Source of the DNA: Symsagittifera roscoffensis | Lineage: Eukaryota > Xenacoelomorpha > Acoela > Convolutidae | Direction of reading: 5' to 3' | Assembly: GCF_963678635.1 (NCBI RefSeq) | Contig: NC_087067.1 | Location: 5,434,647 to 5,498,646 of the forward strand | Length of the DNA: 64,000 nucleotides | Made by a program: the position numbers and the translations under genes | Part shown: in pieces, positions 20,257 to 31,380 of the stretch | Position numbering within the stretch: position 1 is the stretch's first letter | Layout: each line of letters starts with the position of its first letter | Notes under the pieces: model-generated | Database searches by the model: none | Told to the model about the DNA's origin: nothing | Seen by the model: only the letters and a program-made list of their open reading frames with translations

Positions 20257-20699
20257 TCAGGAGTCTCTTCATTTTTTTTTCTTTTTCTTCTCTCGTTTTT
20301 TAATCTTTCAAGGTAATCAGAAGGTCAAAAGTATCATAGTAACCGAGGTTACAGCCAGGAGTCCATTCATCACGTATTCCAGTCAAAATTTTTGGAATTT
20401 TCTAGAAATGGAAGTGATAATGATAAAAAATGACAAGTGTTGATGTCCTTTCTGACATTCGACCAGATTGGACGAAAATGCAATTTCGAATTCCTGGCCG
20501 CTGACCTGGAAGATTAATGGTTTTAGCAGATTAGCGACGTTAATTGAACGATTAGACGAATCGTGAAGGTCAGTATATTCTGGAAATTTTAAATTGTAAG
20601 AATTCGATTTGTGACGTCACACTTCCAAGAAATGATTGAAACGGCCATTTTGGAAGAAAACGAGAAAGAAACACAACAACAATAGTTGCAGTAGAATTA
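20257..20699. other. no gene seen
   Basis: Intermediate composition; no supported coding, RNA or repeat feature recognised apart from a T-run at 20272-20280. Confidence 0.5.
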
Positions 20700-21400
20700 A
20701 CTACGAAAGAAATAGCGAATCAGATAACAGAGAATTCAGATAACTGGAAATTGTCCGAAACCACTCCGAGTTGTAACGATTGTGTCGCTACAATCGTTAC
20801 AGAGCAATTCACGCAAACGGTGAAGGGTGTTAGGACAGCGGGTACAACCTTCCGGAAAGAAAAAAGAGCGTTATTTCCCCGGATTCCAGAAACCGGAGGG
20901 GTCTCGGGCGGTGAACTCAAACTGTTTTACATGAACTTTTAGCTTCCTGGTTATGTCCTGAATTGAATTTAACTAACATCCAGATTCATTTTCAGATAAT
21001 GAGAAGCTAGGATATGAGGGAAAAGGTTGATCCATCTTCGATGGAGATGATGATTTTTATCTACTGAACAAAAACAATAGTTATATAATAATTAGTAGTA
21101 GCCCTGTTCTTAGGAGTGACCTCGTGGTCTAGGGATACTGAGACCCAGCCATGAGGTCACTATTCTTGCTTAAAATTAGGTTATTTTGAGTGTTTTGACC
21201 GAAGCCAGAAGCAGTAACGTTTTTGTCGACCCGATGTAAGAAATACCACCAAAAGAACTGAATTTGCAGAGACGGTGAAAAGCATGTAGAGCTGTGTTTA
21301 GACGCTGGCCAGTCGTTTTAGAACCTAGCTTTATTTTCCGTCGATATTTACTTCCGGGCGACTGTTACACTTACAATTAAAAAGGACATCACATATTTGT
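20700..21400 (+). repeat. fold-back repeat, arm A
   Basis: This segment recurs in reverse orientation at 22630-23140 and again at 23255-23870. Shared landmarks in order: GTAACGATTGT, TTCCGGA.., GAAGCTAGG, GATGGATC/GATCCATC blocks, TAGCCCTGTT and GGAGTGACCTCGT, and a distal ACTTCCGGGCGA block. Copies are diverged, so the system is old. Confidence 0.8.
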
Positions 21401-22111
21401 CTCTTCATCACATATTCCAATCAAAACAGTAAGAACTTTTCAAATATGGAAGTGATAATGATAAAAAGTTGGTTAAAATGATGTCATTTAAATTGACATT
21501 TATACGGATTACGATTCTGCACGTAACTCAAAAAAAAAATTAATTTGTATTCAAATGAAAAAATTTCATGGAAATTTGTTTAGTCAGTTATTGTGCCGTG
21601 TACGCTCGCCGTGTTTGCAATCTGTATTTCTAGGGACCTTCTCTGTTTTGAAAAACTGCATACCCTGGGTTCCTCCGCAAGTATGTTCAGGTTCTTACAA
21701 AGCTGGTTGAAAAGATTTTCCGCGCATAGGCCAGCCGCACCCTCAATGTCAAAAGCTAGCAGTTGACAAAGATAACAATCATCTACTTACTCTTTACACC
21801 AGGGTTACAAACCGACTCCGCGCTAATCCTACTGTGGCTAGGGAGTCTGATAACCTTACGTCCCACGAGAATTGCTAACCAACAGCCCATGAAGCAAACG
21901 TCGCACAGACTAGTAGCTTCTGATCGGCCCTGAGAAGTGTCATGGCTCTAAAAGAGAAAGGAAATAAATAGAACAAAAATTCTGCTTAATGACATCATTC
22001 AGATTTGAATGGCTATCGGATCTCCCAGCACTTTGAGGCAAGGAATGCCACGCCAGCCAACCATCTGCAGTAGCATCTTTTCAGCACACGCATTTAAGCC
22101 GTTCGCAAAAT

Positions 22112-22638
22112 TCAGAGCCTAAACGAAGTCATATCGCAAATCTGGTTAGATAGCTCAATAGTTTCAACCTTAGAAGTTCGTACGGATGACGTTAAACCAT
22201 TTTGAGCCACAACTATCTTGCAACGCGTTGACTCTTCTAACGTCCGTTGGCTCGAGCTCCAAAAGCAATAGTGCAACTGCACCTTCGCTTCCAAAAATAG
22301 CTTTGTCCATTTTTTTGAAATTCGTATTCCGGAGCCATATCTAGTTTTTCCAAGTCCAAACCACCATTGAGGAACATGAGTGTCAGTACCAGCCACATGC
22401 TCGAGGGCAGGTTTCTCTCCCACTGCTGAGTCCAAGAAAGAAAAAAAAATTATTCATTTTTACATTGCTCACTTAGCATATTAAGTTTTTTGTATTCTGT
22501 CATTGTATGACAAGGCTCGTCCGCAAACACTTGAGGAATTTTGGCTGGCGAGAATTTTTTCAGCAGGTGAAAAACATAATGGGCATCTTGTTTTTCGATG
22601 ACATCAGAGACTTTTTCAAGCTCCTTATGTTAAATTCG
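22112..22638 (-). pseudogene. unrecognised two-exon gene fragment inside fold-back repeat
   Basis: On the minus strand a segment at about 22620-22473 (with FHLLKKFSPAKIPQVFADE) can be spliced to 22425-22112 (with HVPQWWFGLGKTRYGSG). The 47-nt intron 22426-22472 has GTGAGC...CTCAG ends and matching phase. The joined frame stops at 22112-22114. The upstream end has an AG acceptor but no start codon nearby, so more exons are missing. I do not recognise the protein: soluble, aromatic-rich and basic. It sits between inverted repeat arms, so it may be transposon coding sequence or captured host DNA. The 47-nt intron is one reason for suspecting a nematode host. Confidence 0.45.
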
Positions 22639-23140
22639 CCCGGAAGTACATACCGAGGGAAAATAAAGCTAGGTTATGAAAAGACTGGATGGCAACTAAA
22701 CACAGCTTCACATGCTTCTGACCGTCTCAAAATTCCAGTCTAAGGTGTGGTCAATTAACATCGGGTCAACAAATTTGTTACAACCTAAAGGCTATCGGCC
22801 AAAACTCGCAAATTAACATGATAAAATGCAAAATAGTGAGCTCAAGGCTGGTTCTCAGTAACCCCAGGTTACGAGGTCACTCCTAAAAACAGGGCTACTA
22901 CTTAATTATCAAAATAATAAAATTTTGTTCCGTAGATAAAAAAAACATTATGTCCATCGGAGATGGATCAACCCTTTCAGTCAACCCTAGCTTCTCATTA
23001 TTGGAAACTGAACCCGATATTAAATTAATTCAATTCAGGACATTCCAGGAAGCTCACAGCCTTTGAAAGGTAGTTCACAGTCTTTCCCCGAGACCCTTCC
23101 GGATTCCTGGAACCGGACAAAAGCTGTTTTATGGCGACCA
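22630..23140 (-). repeat. fold-back repeat, arm A' (inverted)
   Basis: Reverse-complement copy of 20700-21400 beginning with GCCCGGAAGTACATACCGA and containing GAGGTCACTCCTAAAAACAG and GATGGATCAACCCTTTC. Confidence 0.8.
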
Positions 23141-23254
23141 GTAAGGGTAGCAAAATCCTCCCAATAGCCCTCCTGACTCTCGGGAACTGCTCCGTAACGA
23201 TTGTAGCTGATCACTCGTTACATCTCGGAGCGATTCCCGACATAAATGTAACAT

Positions 23255-23870
23255 TCGCTCGGAAGTACATACCGACGGAAAAAAATCTAGGTCATGAAAC
23301 GTCTGGCTAGCGCCTAAACACAGCTTCACATGCTTTTAACTGTCTCTGTCAAAGCCACTTCACTGAATGGTCCATTTATATCGGGTCAAAAAAGTTGTTA
23401 CAACTTAAAAGCTGTCGGCCAAACCGCTCAAATTAACATGATTACATGCTAAAACAAAAAATTCATGGCTGAGTCTCAGTACCCCAAGACCAGGAGGTCA
23501 CTCCTAAAAACAGGGCTACGACTTAATTATCATTTTACTATTGTTTTTGTTATGTCCATTGGAGATGAATCATCATGTCCAGTGGATATGGATCAACCCT
23601 TTCCCTCAACGCCTAGATTCTCATTATCTGAAAACGAATCTGGTGTTAAATTAATTCAACTCAGCACATTCTAGGAAGCTAAAAGTTGTTAAAGCATTGC
23701 TCACAAACTTTCTCCGAGACCCTTCCGGATTACTGAATCCGGCCGAAGAGCTGTATTCCTGGCAACCAGAAGGGTAGCAAGATCCTCCCAATAGCCCTCC
23801 AGAATTTCGGGAATTGCTCTGTAACAATTGTTACAACTCGGATTACTCTTCTAATAATATCTTCGACTGC
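23255..23870 (-). repeat. fold-back repeat, arm A'' (second inverted copy)
   Basis: Direct repeat of 22630-23140, with the same landmarks GCTCGGAAGTACATACCGA, GGAGGTCACTCCTAAAAACA and GATGGATCAACCCTTTC. It makes the right side of the fold-back a tandem pair. Confidence 0.8.
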
Positions 23871-23967
23871 AATTCTGTCGTTCGCAATATCTTTTTTACG
23901 TCTCATTTTCAATATTGAAAGTCGTCGTTCTGATTTTTTCGAATTCGAAAATTTAAAAACGATTCCA

Positions 23968-24475
23968 TCATTTACAATTGACCCATCCGAATGTGTTCAA
24001 TTGACCGATTAACACATCTAACTGTTCAAAACGGCCAATTTTCTCACTGAACTGTTCCCAATAAAATATCGTTGATGGACTACATGTCAGGTCATTCTGT
24101 GCGAGGGTCACTTTAATTTTTTTGTCGATCAATTCATTGAGGTAAAGTTTAAACAGCATAGTTCGCCAACCTTAGAAACACAAACCTTCTCTTGTTTCTA
24201 GTTTTGTTTTGCGATATAACTTACGAAATTGCAAAATTGCGTTGAAAATGAAATGTTCTGTGTACTCGTCGTCTTGTTGAAGCTCAAGCCATGTTTTTGT
24301 TCAAATGTCTGAATTTTTTTAATGTCCTGTAGTGCTAAATCATAGTCGTCGGCTGAATGTACATCGTAAAAAAACCAAAAATTTGTTTTCGACTCCAGTT
24401 GCTTTACTAGCGATTGAATTGTTTCCCTTAAAAGGGTAGGGCTTCAGGATCTTCTTGAGTTCCGTGTTCGGACAT
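23968..24475 (-). pseudogene. unrecognised minus-strand gene remnant
   Basis: An ATG at 24473-24475 opens MSEHGTQEDPEALPF and stops, but the next frame continues as protein-like sequence (NFWFFYDVHSADDYDLALQD) to a GTAAGT donor. It may resume after a short intron as LFKLYLNELIDKKIKVTLAQ, ending at 23968. Splice phases do not agree without a frameshift, so it is treated as broken. The protein family is not recognised. Confidence 0.3.
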
Positions 24476-24529
24476 TATGATGGAGTTCCGTAAAAAGATA
24501 GCTAGGTTTTCTATACGCGCAAGGTGTGT

Positions 24530-25400
24530 GGTTTTAGTAAGTGTTGTCCACTTGAGTCTCATATGAGCTTAGAAGAAATAGACCCTTTAAGCATTGGCTC
24601 AAGTGTCAGAGACACTATCTCTTGTGTTTTTTTTTTCACCTCAATCTGTCGGAGCCAATGCGGTTCCCTTCAGACATGGGACATCGATATCAAGTTCAGC
24701 TTTAAGGCTACTGCTCAATAACCCCACACGAAAATTAGTTAAGTCTCCTTGTCTAGGTCTCTAAAACCTAAAACTCGCGAAAGCCGTTAAAAACAGTGTT
24801 GGACCCTCAAGAAGGTACTGATAGTTTTTATTGGACGGTGGAATTTTGATCCATTTCAGATGGATCAACCTGAAACTCGTCTTATTTAAACAAAACTGTA
24901 TATGCAATCTAGTAACTAAATTCAGACAATCACATTAAGACTAACCGCTCTGGAATTAGTCTGAAACTAACTCCAGGCACTATCAAGTGATTTAACTACA
25001 ATAACTTTAGAAGTTCGAATTAAGTTATAAGTTTTGAATCGAGAAACTTCAATGAGTTTGCACCAAAAGGTTACTTGAGTGGGCGACCACACCAATCAAG
25101 TTTCCTCCTGCTCTAGACGTATCACTCGCAAATCAACTCTTGATGCTCTCTATCAGGAACAAGACATCTTTAGTCAAAATTATTTGTTTTTGGGCAAAGT
25201 GCGAGTAGCATTTGACTCATCATGAACTTTTCGTCAATTTTATCGCAATTGTTAACTGGCTTGTTCTGATGTATTCAATCGTTTTTCAAATGGCCCGAGA
25301 AAGTTAAACACATGGTTGATTCAAGTTTTTCGAAAACACAGTTTAACCCAAAAAAACGGTTCAAAACTTCAGGGTATGACCAACTGGCACATTCTGGATG
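24530..25400 (+). repeat. degenerate 5' half of the hAT repeat family
   Basis: Aligns by eye with 17930-18800: the CATATGAG block, ..GGCTCAAG.GTCAG.GACA, GTCGGAGCCAAT.CGGTTC and GATGGATCAACCTGAAACTC, ending with a remnant of the first transposase codons (GTATGACCAACTGGCACATT). Strongly diverged and without coding capacity. Confidence 0.7.
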
Positions 25401-25490
25401 ACTTGGAAGGACAGGATTCAACCGTGTCTCTCTAGAAAGTGAGTTAAAGGTATTTTCATATGAAAAGTCAACTTTGGATTGTCGCCGCAC

Positions 25491-28400
25491 TCAATTAGGT
25501 TTCGATACGAGTGTGCAGCCATTTTTGTTTCCCAATTAGTGCCACAACCGACTAATACGTTTCCGAAAAAATTTGTCGTTCTTCGAAGGCCTTGCTTCCA
25601 GTGCATTTATACTCATGAGTAATAGCGTGTTGCCTATGTTATTGTCTGTCTTTATTCGAAGTTGCTCCTGATTTGTCTGTAAAAACATTATCGCTTTGTA
25701 TAGTTCGGATTTGGTTATGAAAAAAAACTATTAAAATTTTTTGGTTTTGGAACGGCAAATTTGGCAAATTTGGTTCATTGAAGGTGCTCAGGCAAAAATT
25801 TCGATAGTTATACGTCGAAAAAGGAAAAATTTTGTCTTCCGAAGCAGCAAGCTTTATTCCTATTAGCTTTGTTCTCTACTCGAGAGCTCTTCGAAGCAGG
25901 CGTGAAATTTGGGAATGGATTTCGGTTGCTCCAAAAAACAAGAAAATCGTTTAAAAAAGTCAGCCATTAAGTAACAACCTCTACATTGTAGATGCCATCT
26001 TCTTTTTTGTCCGAAAGGGTTTAAGCCACGCAAAACAAACAGGTGAAATTTTTAGTACTTTTTTCAGAACTCGGTAATTTGAGATGAATGATTAACATAG
26101 ATTTCTAGCACTAAATTCCTACCTTGTGTTGCTTTATTAACCAATTTAACTTTGGCATATAAAAGACAAAAGCCATTGAAATGTCCTTGAATTGCCAACA
26201 AAACACACTGATATGATACCAACTAGAACAACAATCATATCCAATTAACCTAACCCTAAGTTAAGTAAATTAAGCATGATTTTAAGCAATATTTGCTGAT
26301 CTATTGTTTATACATTCTTTATCTTGACGCAGCGTAAGGATGTTTAAAAAGGATGTTTGAATGGAATTTAGGGGGCTTAACTAATCATCACAAACGGTTA
26401 CTAGGAGTTTTGAAGATCAACAAAAAAAGCAAGTTTTAAAATCAAGCTATAAAAATTGAAAACTATGAGCAATCTCACATGGACTGAACAAGTCCAGCGG
26501 TGAACCACCATACTCTTCAAGCCAGTGTCAGTTTACCCAGTCACTCAGAAAGGCACTGACAAACCCCTATCTAAACTCCTCTAGAGGGCGTTTGACACGC
26601 GCAGAAATATCAAACATAAAACTTCCATTTAAAAAATTTATCGCATTAATTAGAAAAACCACAAACCTATAGATGCAGTAGCTTTATAAGTAATCAGCCA
26701 TAAACCATTCGATCTCACTGTCAGAGCATCTTTCTTAAGTGTTCAACTCAACTCATTCCAAACGAGGCTCGACAAACAAGGGAAAACGATACGTACGATA
26801 TCTCCTTTCTAAAATGACAAACTTTACATCCAAAGAGTGGGCTGATTAGCTGAGGCTGAGAATCCCGTAGATCCAAAGAAACCTCTGTGTGTTTGATTCA
26901 GCCTAGCCTTCAAAGTCCAGTATTCCTCCATGTGGGACACTTGTTTTTTTTTTGAAAATGCACCATGAGAGCTAACTTTTACTACTCCCCCAGCCCCCGG
27001 GTGTTTAGGAGTGAGATTGATGCTCAGTGATAAATTCCATTGTGTCGTGTCACGGAGCTGAATGCTCCAAAAAAACTCGTTTCCAGATATCCAAAAAACA
27101 AGTTCATTCCCGGATAGCCAAAATCATTATATTACCTGCTATCCCAACTTCAATTGAATTATAGGGTTATACCAAATTTCTACGAAAAATGAGATAATGC
27201 TTTGAAAAAAAAGAAAGTTTATTGATGTTTATATTGGGTTGACTAAATATGAGGCATCCCCAAACGCTGTAAGTTCTTATTTTTGGAAAAATACGACAAC
27301 AGAAGCAATGCAAGAAAAAAAATGTACACTTTTTTGCGTGCTTCGCGGGTCAAAACAAGGCACTTATTCAACATTGCTCTTATGTAATTTCAGACTGGAT
27401 AGCAAAACATTTATAGAAAGCTGGGAGAATTTTTTAAAAGATAGATGAAAAAAATTTTCCCGGTAGCTTTAAAAAAAAATTTGGTACATAACAGCTCTAA
27501 AAATATTGCGTATAGAAAAAAAAACAAATTTCAAAATTTTGGTACTAGATCTATTAAAACAGCTCGATTCCTCAGAGATTTTTTTAGTCTTTTGATTTTG
27601 CAAAACCTAATGATATTTTTTAATGGCCCTACTAAAATAAGTCCTTATTTTGTAGCGAAATTTTGTTACAGTTACGTTTTTTTCTTGAGATTATTCTTGG
27701 CCTGGACGGTTATCTTTCGAGTGAACTCCAATTTCCGCTGTCCTTACGACACTGCCTTATAAAAGTTCCAACAGGAGCATCCTCTTTTTGGTTTTGTTCA
27801 AACTGCGATGTGAGCTGTCGAACCGTTTGATCAATATAGATGAACGTGCGCTCATAATAATCTGGTCTGCATATCAGTTTTCACTTAAATTCACTGAAAA
27901 AATTAGGTTTTAAAGAAGCAGTAAAAGTTCTTGATTTCCGCATCGCGAATATAATCAGCGCATTGGTGATGTCGCGCCGTTGCCTTGAAAAAGTCTACAT
28001 TTGAATCTTTCCATGTTGGACCATAAAGTTGGGTGGCAAATCGTTAATACAAAGTTTCTCTTTCCGAATTAACATCTTTCTATTTTTGCCTCAATGATCT
28101 TTTCAAGGGCTCAGGAAGCAAATCGCGAGGACCAACATTCTGGATACTGGTTATCCAACCACTGCTTACATGTGGTATCCATCATTTCATCGAAATTAAC
28201 AGAAGTGGTTGTACTGCAAAAAAAAAATAGTTTTCTTGTGTTGGAGGGAGTGAAACTTCTAAAGTGTAGTATGGTACCTGTAACTGTTGGTTTTGATATT
28301 ATCCACAGGTGATTTTCTTGTTCGTGTCAATGTGTTTGTAAATCCAAAAAAGCCAGCTTTCGGGACGTTTTCGGTGTCTCTATTGATAGTCAACCGTGAA

Positions 28401-29219
28401 TTTCAAAGAGCTTTCACGTTCTTCATCTTTTGATCTCTACGTGAACTTCTTATTCTAATATAAAAAAAATTCCGTTACGAGCTCTTTGTGCATGAACAAC
28501 TCAATAAAATCCCTCACTAAGGCGTTATCAAGCTGGATCAACCATAGGTATGCCAATGTTACGGCTAGTGGTGGTTCATCTTGTTGATACAGTTTCCTGA
28601 GTGCTATTTCTATTGCTCCTCTGTATGACAAAACTTTGCAAAAACTCTTCCCATCTAGCTCAAGGCTAATAACCTCTAAGATTTTTCTAGCTACTAGTGA
28701 ATTTGTTTCTAGATTTTTGCCCTCAATTTTATCAAAAAAGTGTCAAGAACCTTGTTCAACCTATAGTCGGAGCTACCAAACAAAAAAGAAACACATTAAT
28801 TGTACGTGTCAATTGTTTAGAAAACAAATTTTTTGAAGTCAGTTCAAAAAATCCTGCTTATTTTTATTTTTGAAATGATTTTTTGGCCTAATTTTAAATT
28901 TCTAATCAAAATTTTGGAACTAAAAAAACAGGATTGAGAATATAACTTATCAAAAACTTTAACGGGATTTTTTCAAATGATTACATAATAGATGTTTTGT
29001 AAAAAAAAAATTGATTAATTGAATTTTATGAACGGTTTTTGATTTTTCTGAAAATAAAACTTAGAGTTTTGAATGTATGGATGCCCTAAAAATGTGCAGC
29101 TCTGCGAAAACGTTTATAAAAACATAACCAAAGTAACTCATTTAAAGTTTTAAATTTTTTGGAGCCCTAAGACGACAAACCACCCGCCAACCTACAAGCA
29201 CTTCTACTGCGTTAAGCAC
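25491..29219. other. long stretch without recognised genes
   Basis: Only short frames (for example 27239-27448 and 28636-28836) without recognisable domains. There are many A and T runs. Probably old transposon debris. Confidence 0.5.
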
Positions 29220-29560
29220 TTTTTTCATGTTTTTATTAATTGAACGACAAAAAAAAGCAATCCTCTCCCAGTTATCTACAATTCCGAATCTTAGTTTGAA
29301 ACCAAAAAAAGTGAATCCACAGCAAATTTTAGCAAATCTACTTAGCAGGGCACATCAGTATAAACGAGGATCAGTGTGGCATAGCATGATTAGCGAAACT
29401 TTTGCCCGTCATCGCACAAGCAACTACAGAGCCTGATTTATTGAGGGTTTGATTGGAATCCTAAAACACCAAACTTTTTTTAATGTTAGAGAAGTAGCGT
29501 AATTGACAAAAAGAATCATCTGGTCAGCTGTCGAGTTCTGACAGTACCTCTCAAGTAGTT
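29220..29560 (+). repeat. repeat with short frame, also at 53455-53890
   Basis: Both copies encode similar peptides in the same order: PNLSL.P...P, then RG.VW.SMIS..FARHR.SNYRA, then IEG.IGILK. A shared non-coding tail follows (ATCATCTGGTCAGCTGT...GACAGTACCTCTCA). This copy has a TGA after SNYRA. The peptide is not recognised; it may be the decayed coding region of an unknown transposon. Confidence 0.6.
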
Positions 29561-30623
29561 TTTAAAATAGAAAAAAAACGATAAATGCGGAATTAGAGCT
29601 GCTAGAGGGTTTTCTCAAAAACATTCTCAAGAACCTCGTTCAAATTACAGTAGGAGCTACCAGATAGCTCAAAATTATGAATACTCAGATTTTTGAAGGT
29701 AAAATGATGAGTATAAATTTCCTCCTCCCATCTAATGCTGACATGGACTTTAAAACTAAAACTAATTTGGAAACCAATTTGTGTTTTTGGCTTCACTTGT
29801 CGAAATTCTTAATTGATACAGTGCAAAAAACTTTGAAGAGTTGTTTTTGGAAACAACAAGTACCTAATTTTTTCAGAGTTTGTGTTCCTGAAATAGATGC
29901 TCACTCTTATCAAATTCAACTTCTCAGAACAGAAATAAACAAGGCTAGGACAGACGCGGAGAAATTCTCAAGCAAACAAGAAAGGGCAAGAGTAGTGCTT
30001 TACGGGCAAACGACGATTTACATGTAGCATGTTCTTCCCATCTGCACCCAGGGACCAAGGGCAATGTCTTTGACTTCAACAAATCATTAGAAATTTTCGA
30101 CGGAAATTAAAATCACCCACCTAGAAATCGTTTTTTTTCGAGGTAGCGGTGGTGATCATGACGCTTAACTCTGCCTAGTTTTGCCTCTTCAAAAAACGTA
30201 CCGGGAGAACACCATAAAAACGGCGTCTCGGGCATTGGCCTTGCCATGACACACGATTATTGGTGCTTCACATAACAGAGATTCATCATTGACTTCCTAA
30301 CAGAGCATCGATAAGAGCAGAGTGTCTAACAGAGCACCGATCACCTGTGCAAGTGTCTTGGTTTGATGCGAAGGATTGCCGATTCAGTTGGCGTAGTGAG
30401 ACGGTTGATTCTGATGCTGATAAGTTTCACATTCGGGCAACAGTTTTGCATGTGTTTAGTTCATCCACATACATGAACACAAGTATTGTAACAGTCCTGC
30501 AAAGCGCAATCGACGTTGCCTTTCTTAAGCCCCCCCCCCCCAATGCTGGGCTGCTGGGGGACCTCTGCTGTTATCTCAATTCATTTAATACTCTGACCTC
30601 CTTTGTCAATTTCACCACATTCA
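29561..30623. other. no gene recognised
   Basis: A 116-residue frame at 29677-30027 has charged, helix-forming sequence but no recognisable family. A C-run of about 11 lies at 30531-30541. Confidence 0.4.
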
Positions 30624-30629
30624 GAGGTC
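30624..30629. other. target site duplication GAGGTC, left
   Basis: The six bases GAGGTC directly precede the first base (A30630) of the inverted-repeat element and recur exactly after its last base. A 6-bp duplication is the Polinton hallmark. Confidence 0.9.
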
Positions 30630-30655
30630 AGTAGTATATGTTGGGGCAGTTCAGC

Positions 30656-30671
30656 CGGGGGGGGGGGGGGG
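30656..30671 (+). repeat. terminal G-run
   Basis: About 15 consecutive G 26 bases from the left terminus; the mirrored C-run lies at about 47383-47398 and, in the duplicated arm, at 52319-52338. Lengths vary between copies. Confidence 0.9.
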
Positions 30672-30687
30672 TGTGGTGCTGACCCCC

Positions 30688-31160
30688 ATGTATTAACATA
30701 AGCATAGAGTATCCGGTCAGCACCCTTTGTATTAAGATAGGCTATTGATTTTCCAATGTATTAGGATAGGGAATAGGTTTCCCAATGTATTAAGAGACGA
30801 GGTTTCAGATGGTAAGCTTTAGATGGTAAGTTTCAAGTTTCAGAAAAATTTTTAGCCTATCTCACAGTGAAATTAGTCTGAAGACCCACATGTATTAAGA
30901 TAGGGAATAGAGCATCCGGTCTTCAAGCTATGTATTAGGATTGGGTATAGAGTCTACAATGTATTAAGAAAGGGAATACCGATGGTAAGGTTTCAGTGTG
31001 ATGGTAAGAGAAAGAAAAACGAAAATTTTTTGGTTTTTGTTTATTTTTTTCGCAAAATTTTTGGCGAGCGTTATCTAATTGGGAACAATTAATTGTTAAT
31101 TACGTGTAGAATTAAGGTTTTGTATATAGTTTTTTTGGTGCATGGTAAGTCAATGGTAAG
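30688..31160 (+). repeat. subterminal repeats ATGTATTAAG and ATGGTAAG
   Basis: ATGTATTA (or TTGTATTA) followed by A/G occurs at 30688, 30728, 30756, 30785, 30890, 30930 and 30959, often extended to AAGATAGGGAATA. ATGGTAAG occurs at 30809, 30823, 30982, 31001, 31142 and 31153. The right arm has the same in mirror image. Clusters of short direct repeats next to termini are typical binding sites for transposase, integrase or replication initiators. A 9-10 bp stem (GTGCTGACC/GGTCAGCAC) brackets the first copy. Confidence 0.8.
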
Positions 31161-31380
31161 AGTTTTTGTGCAAAAACTTGGAATTTTTATCAAATTAAAA
31201 ATTTTTCGAAAAAATTCAAAACACGATAAGATTAACTAATATTTGACCAAATTTATTAGATGATCCTATTTTCTATCTAAATGAAACAATAATCTTACTT
31301 TCTATCTAATTGACACAATGCTGAAACCTGCAGAAACTTTGAAAAAATTCAAATTTTTTGAGAAAAAAATTGCAAAAATT

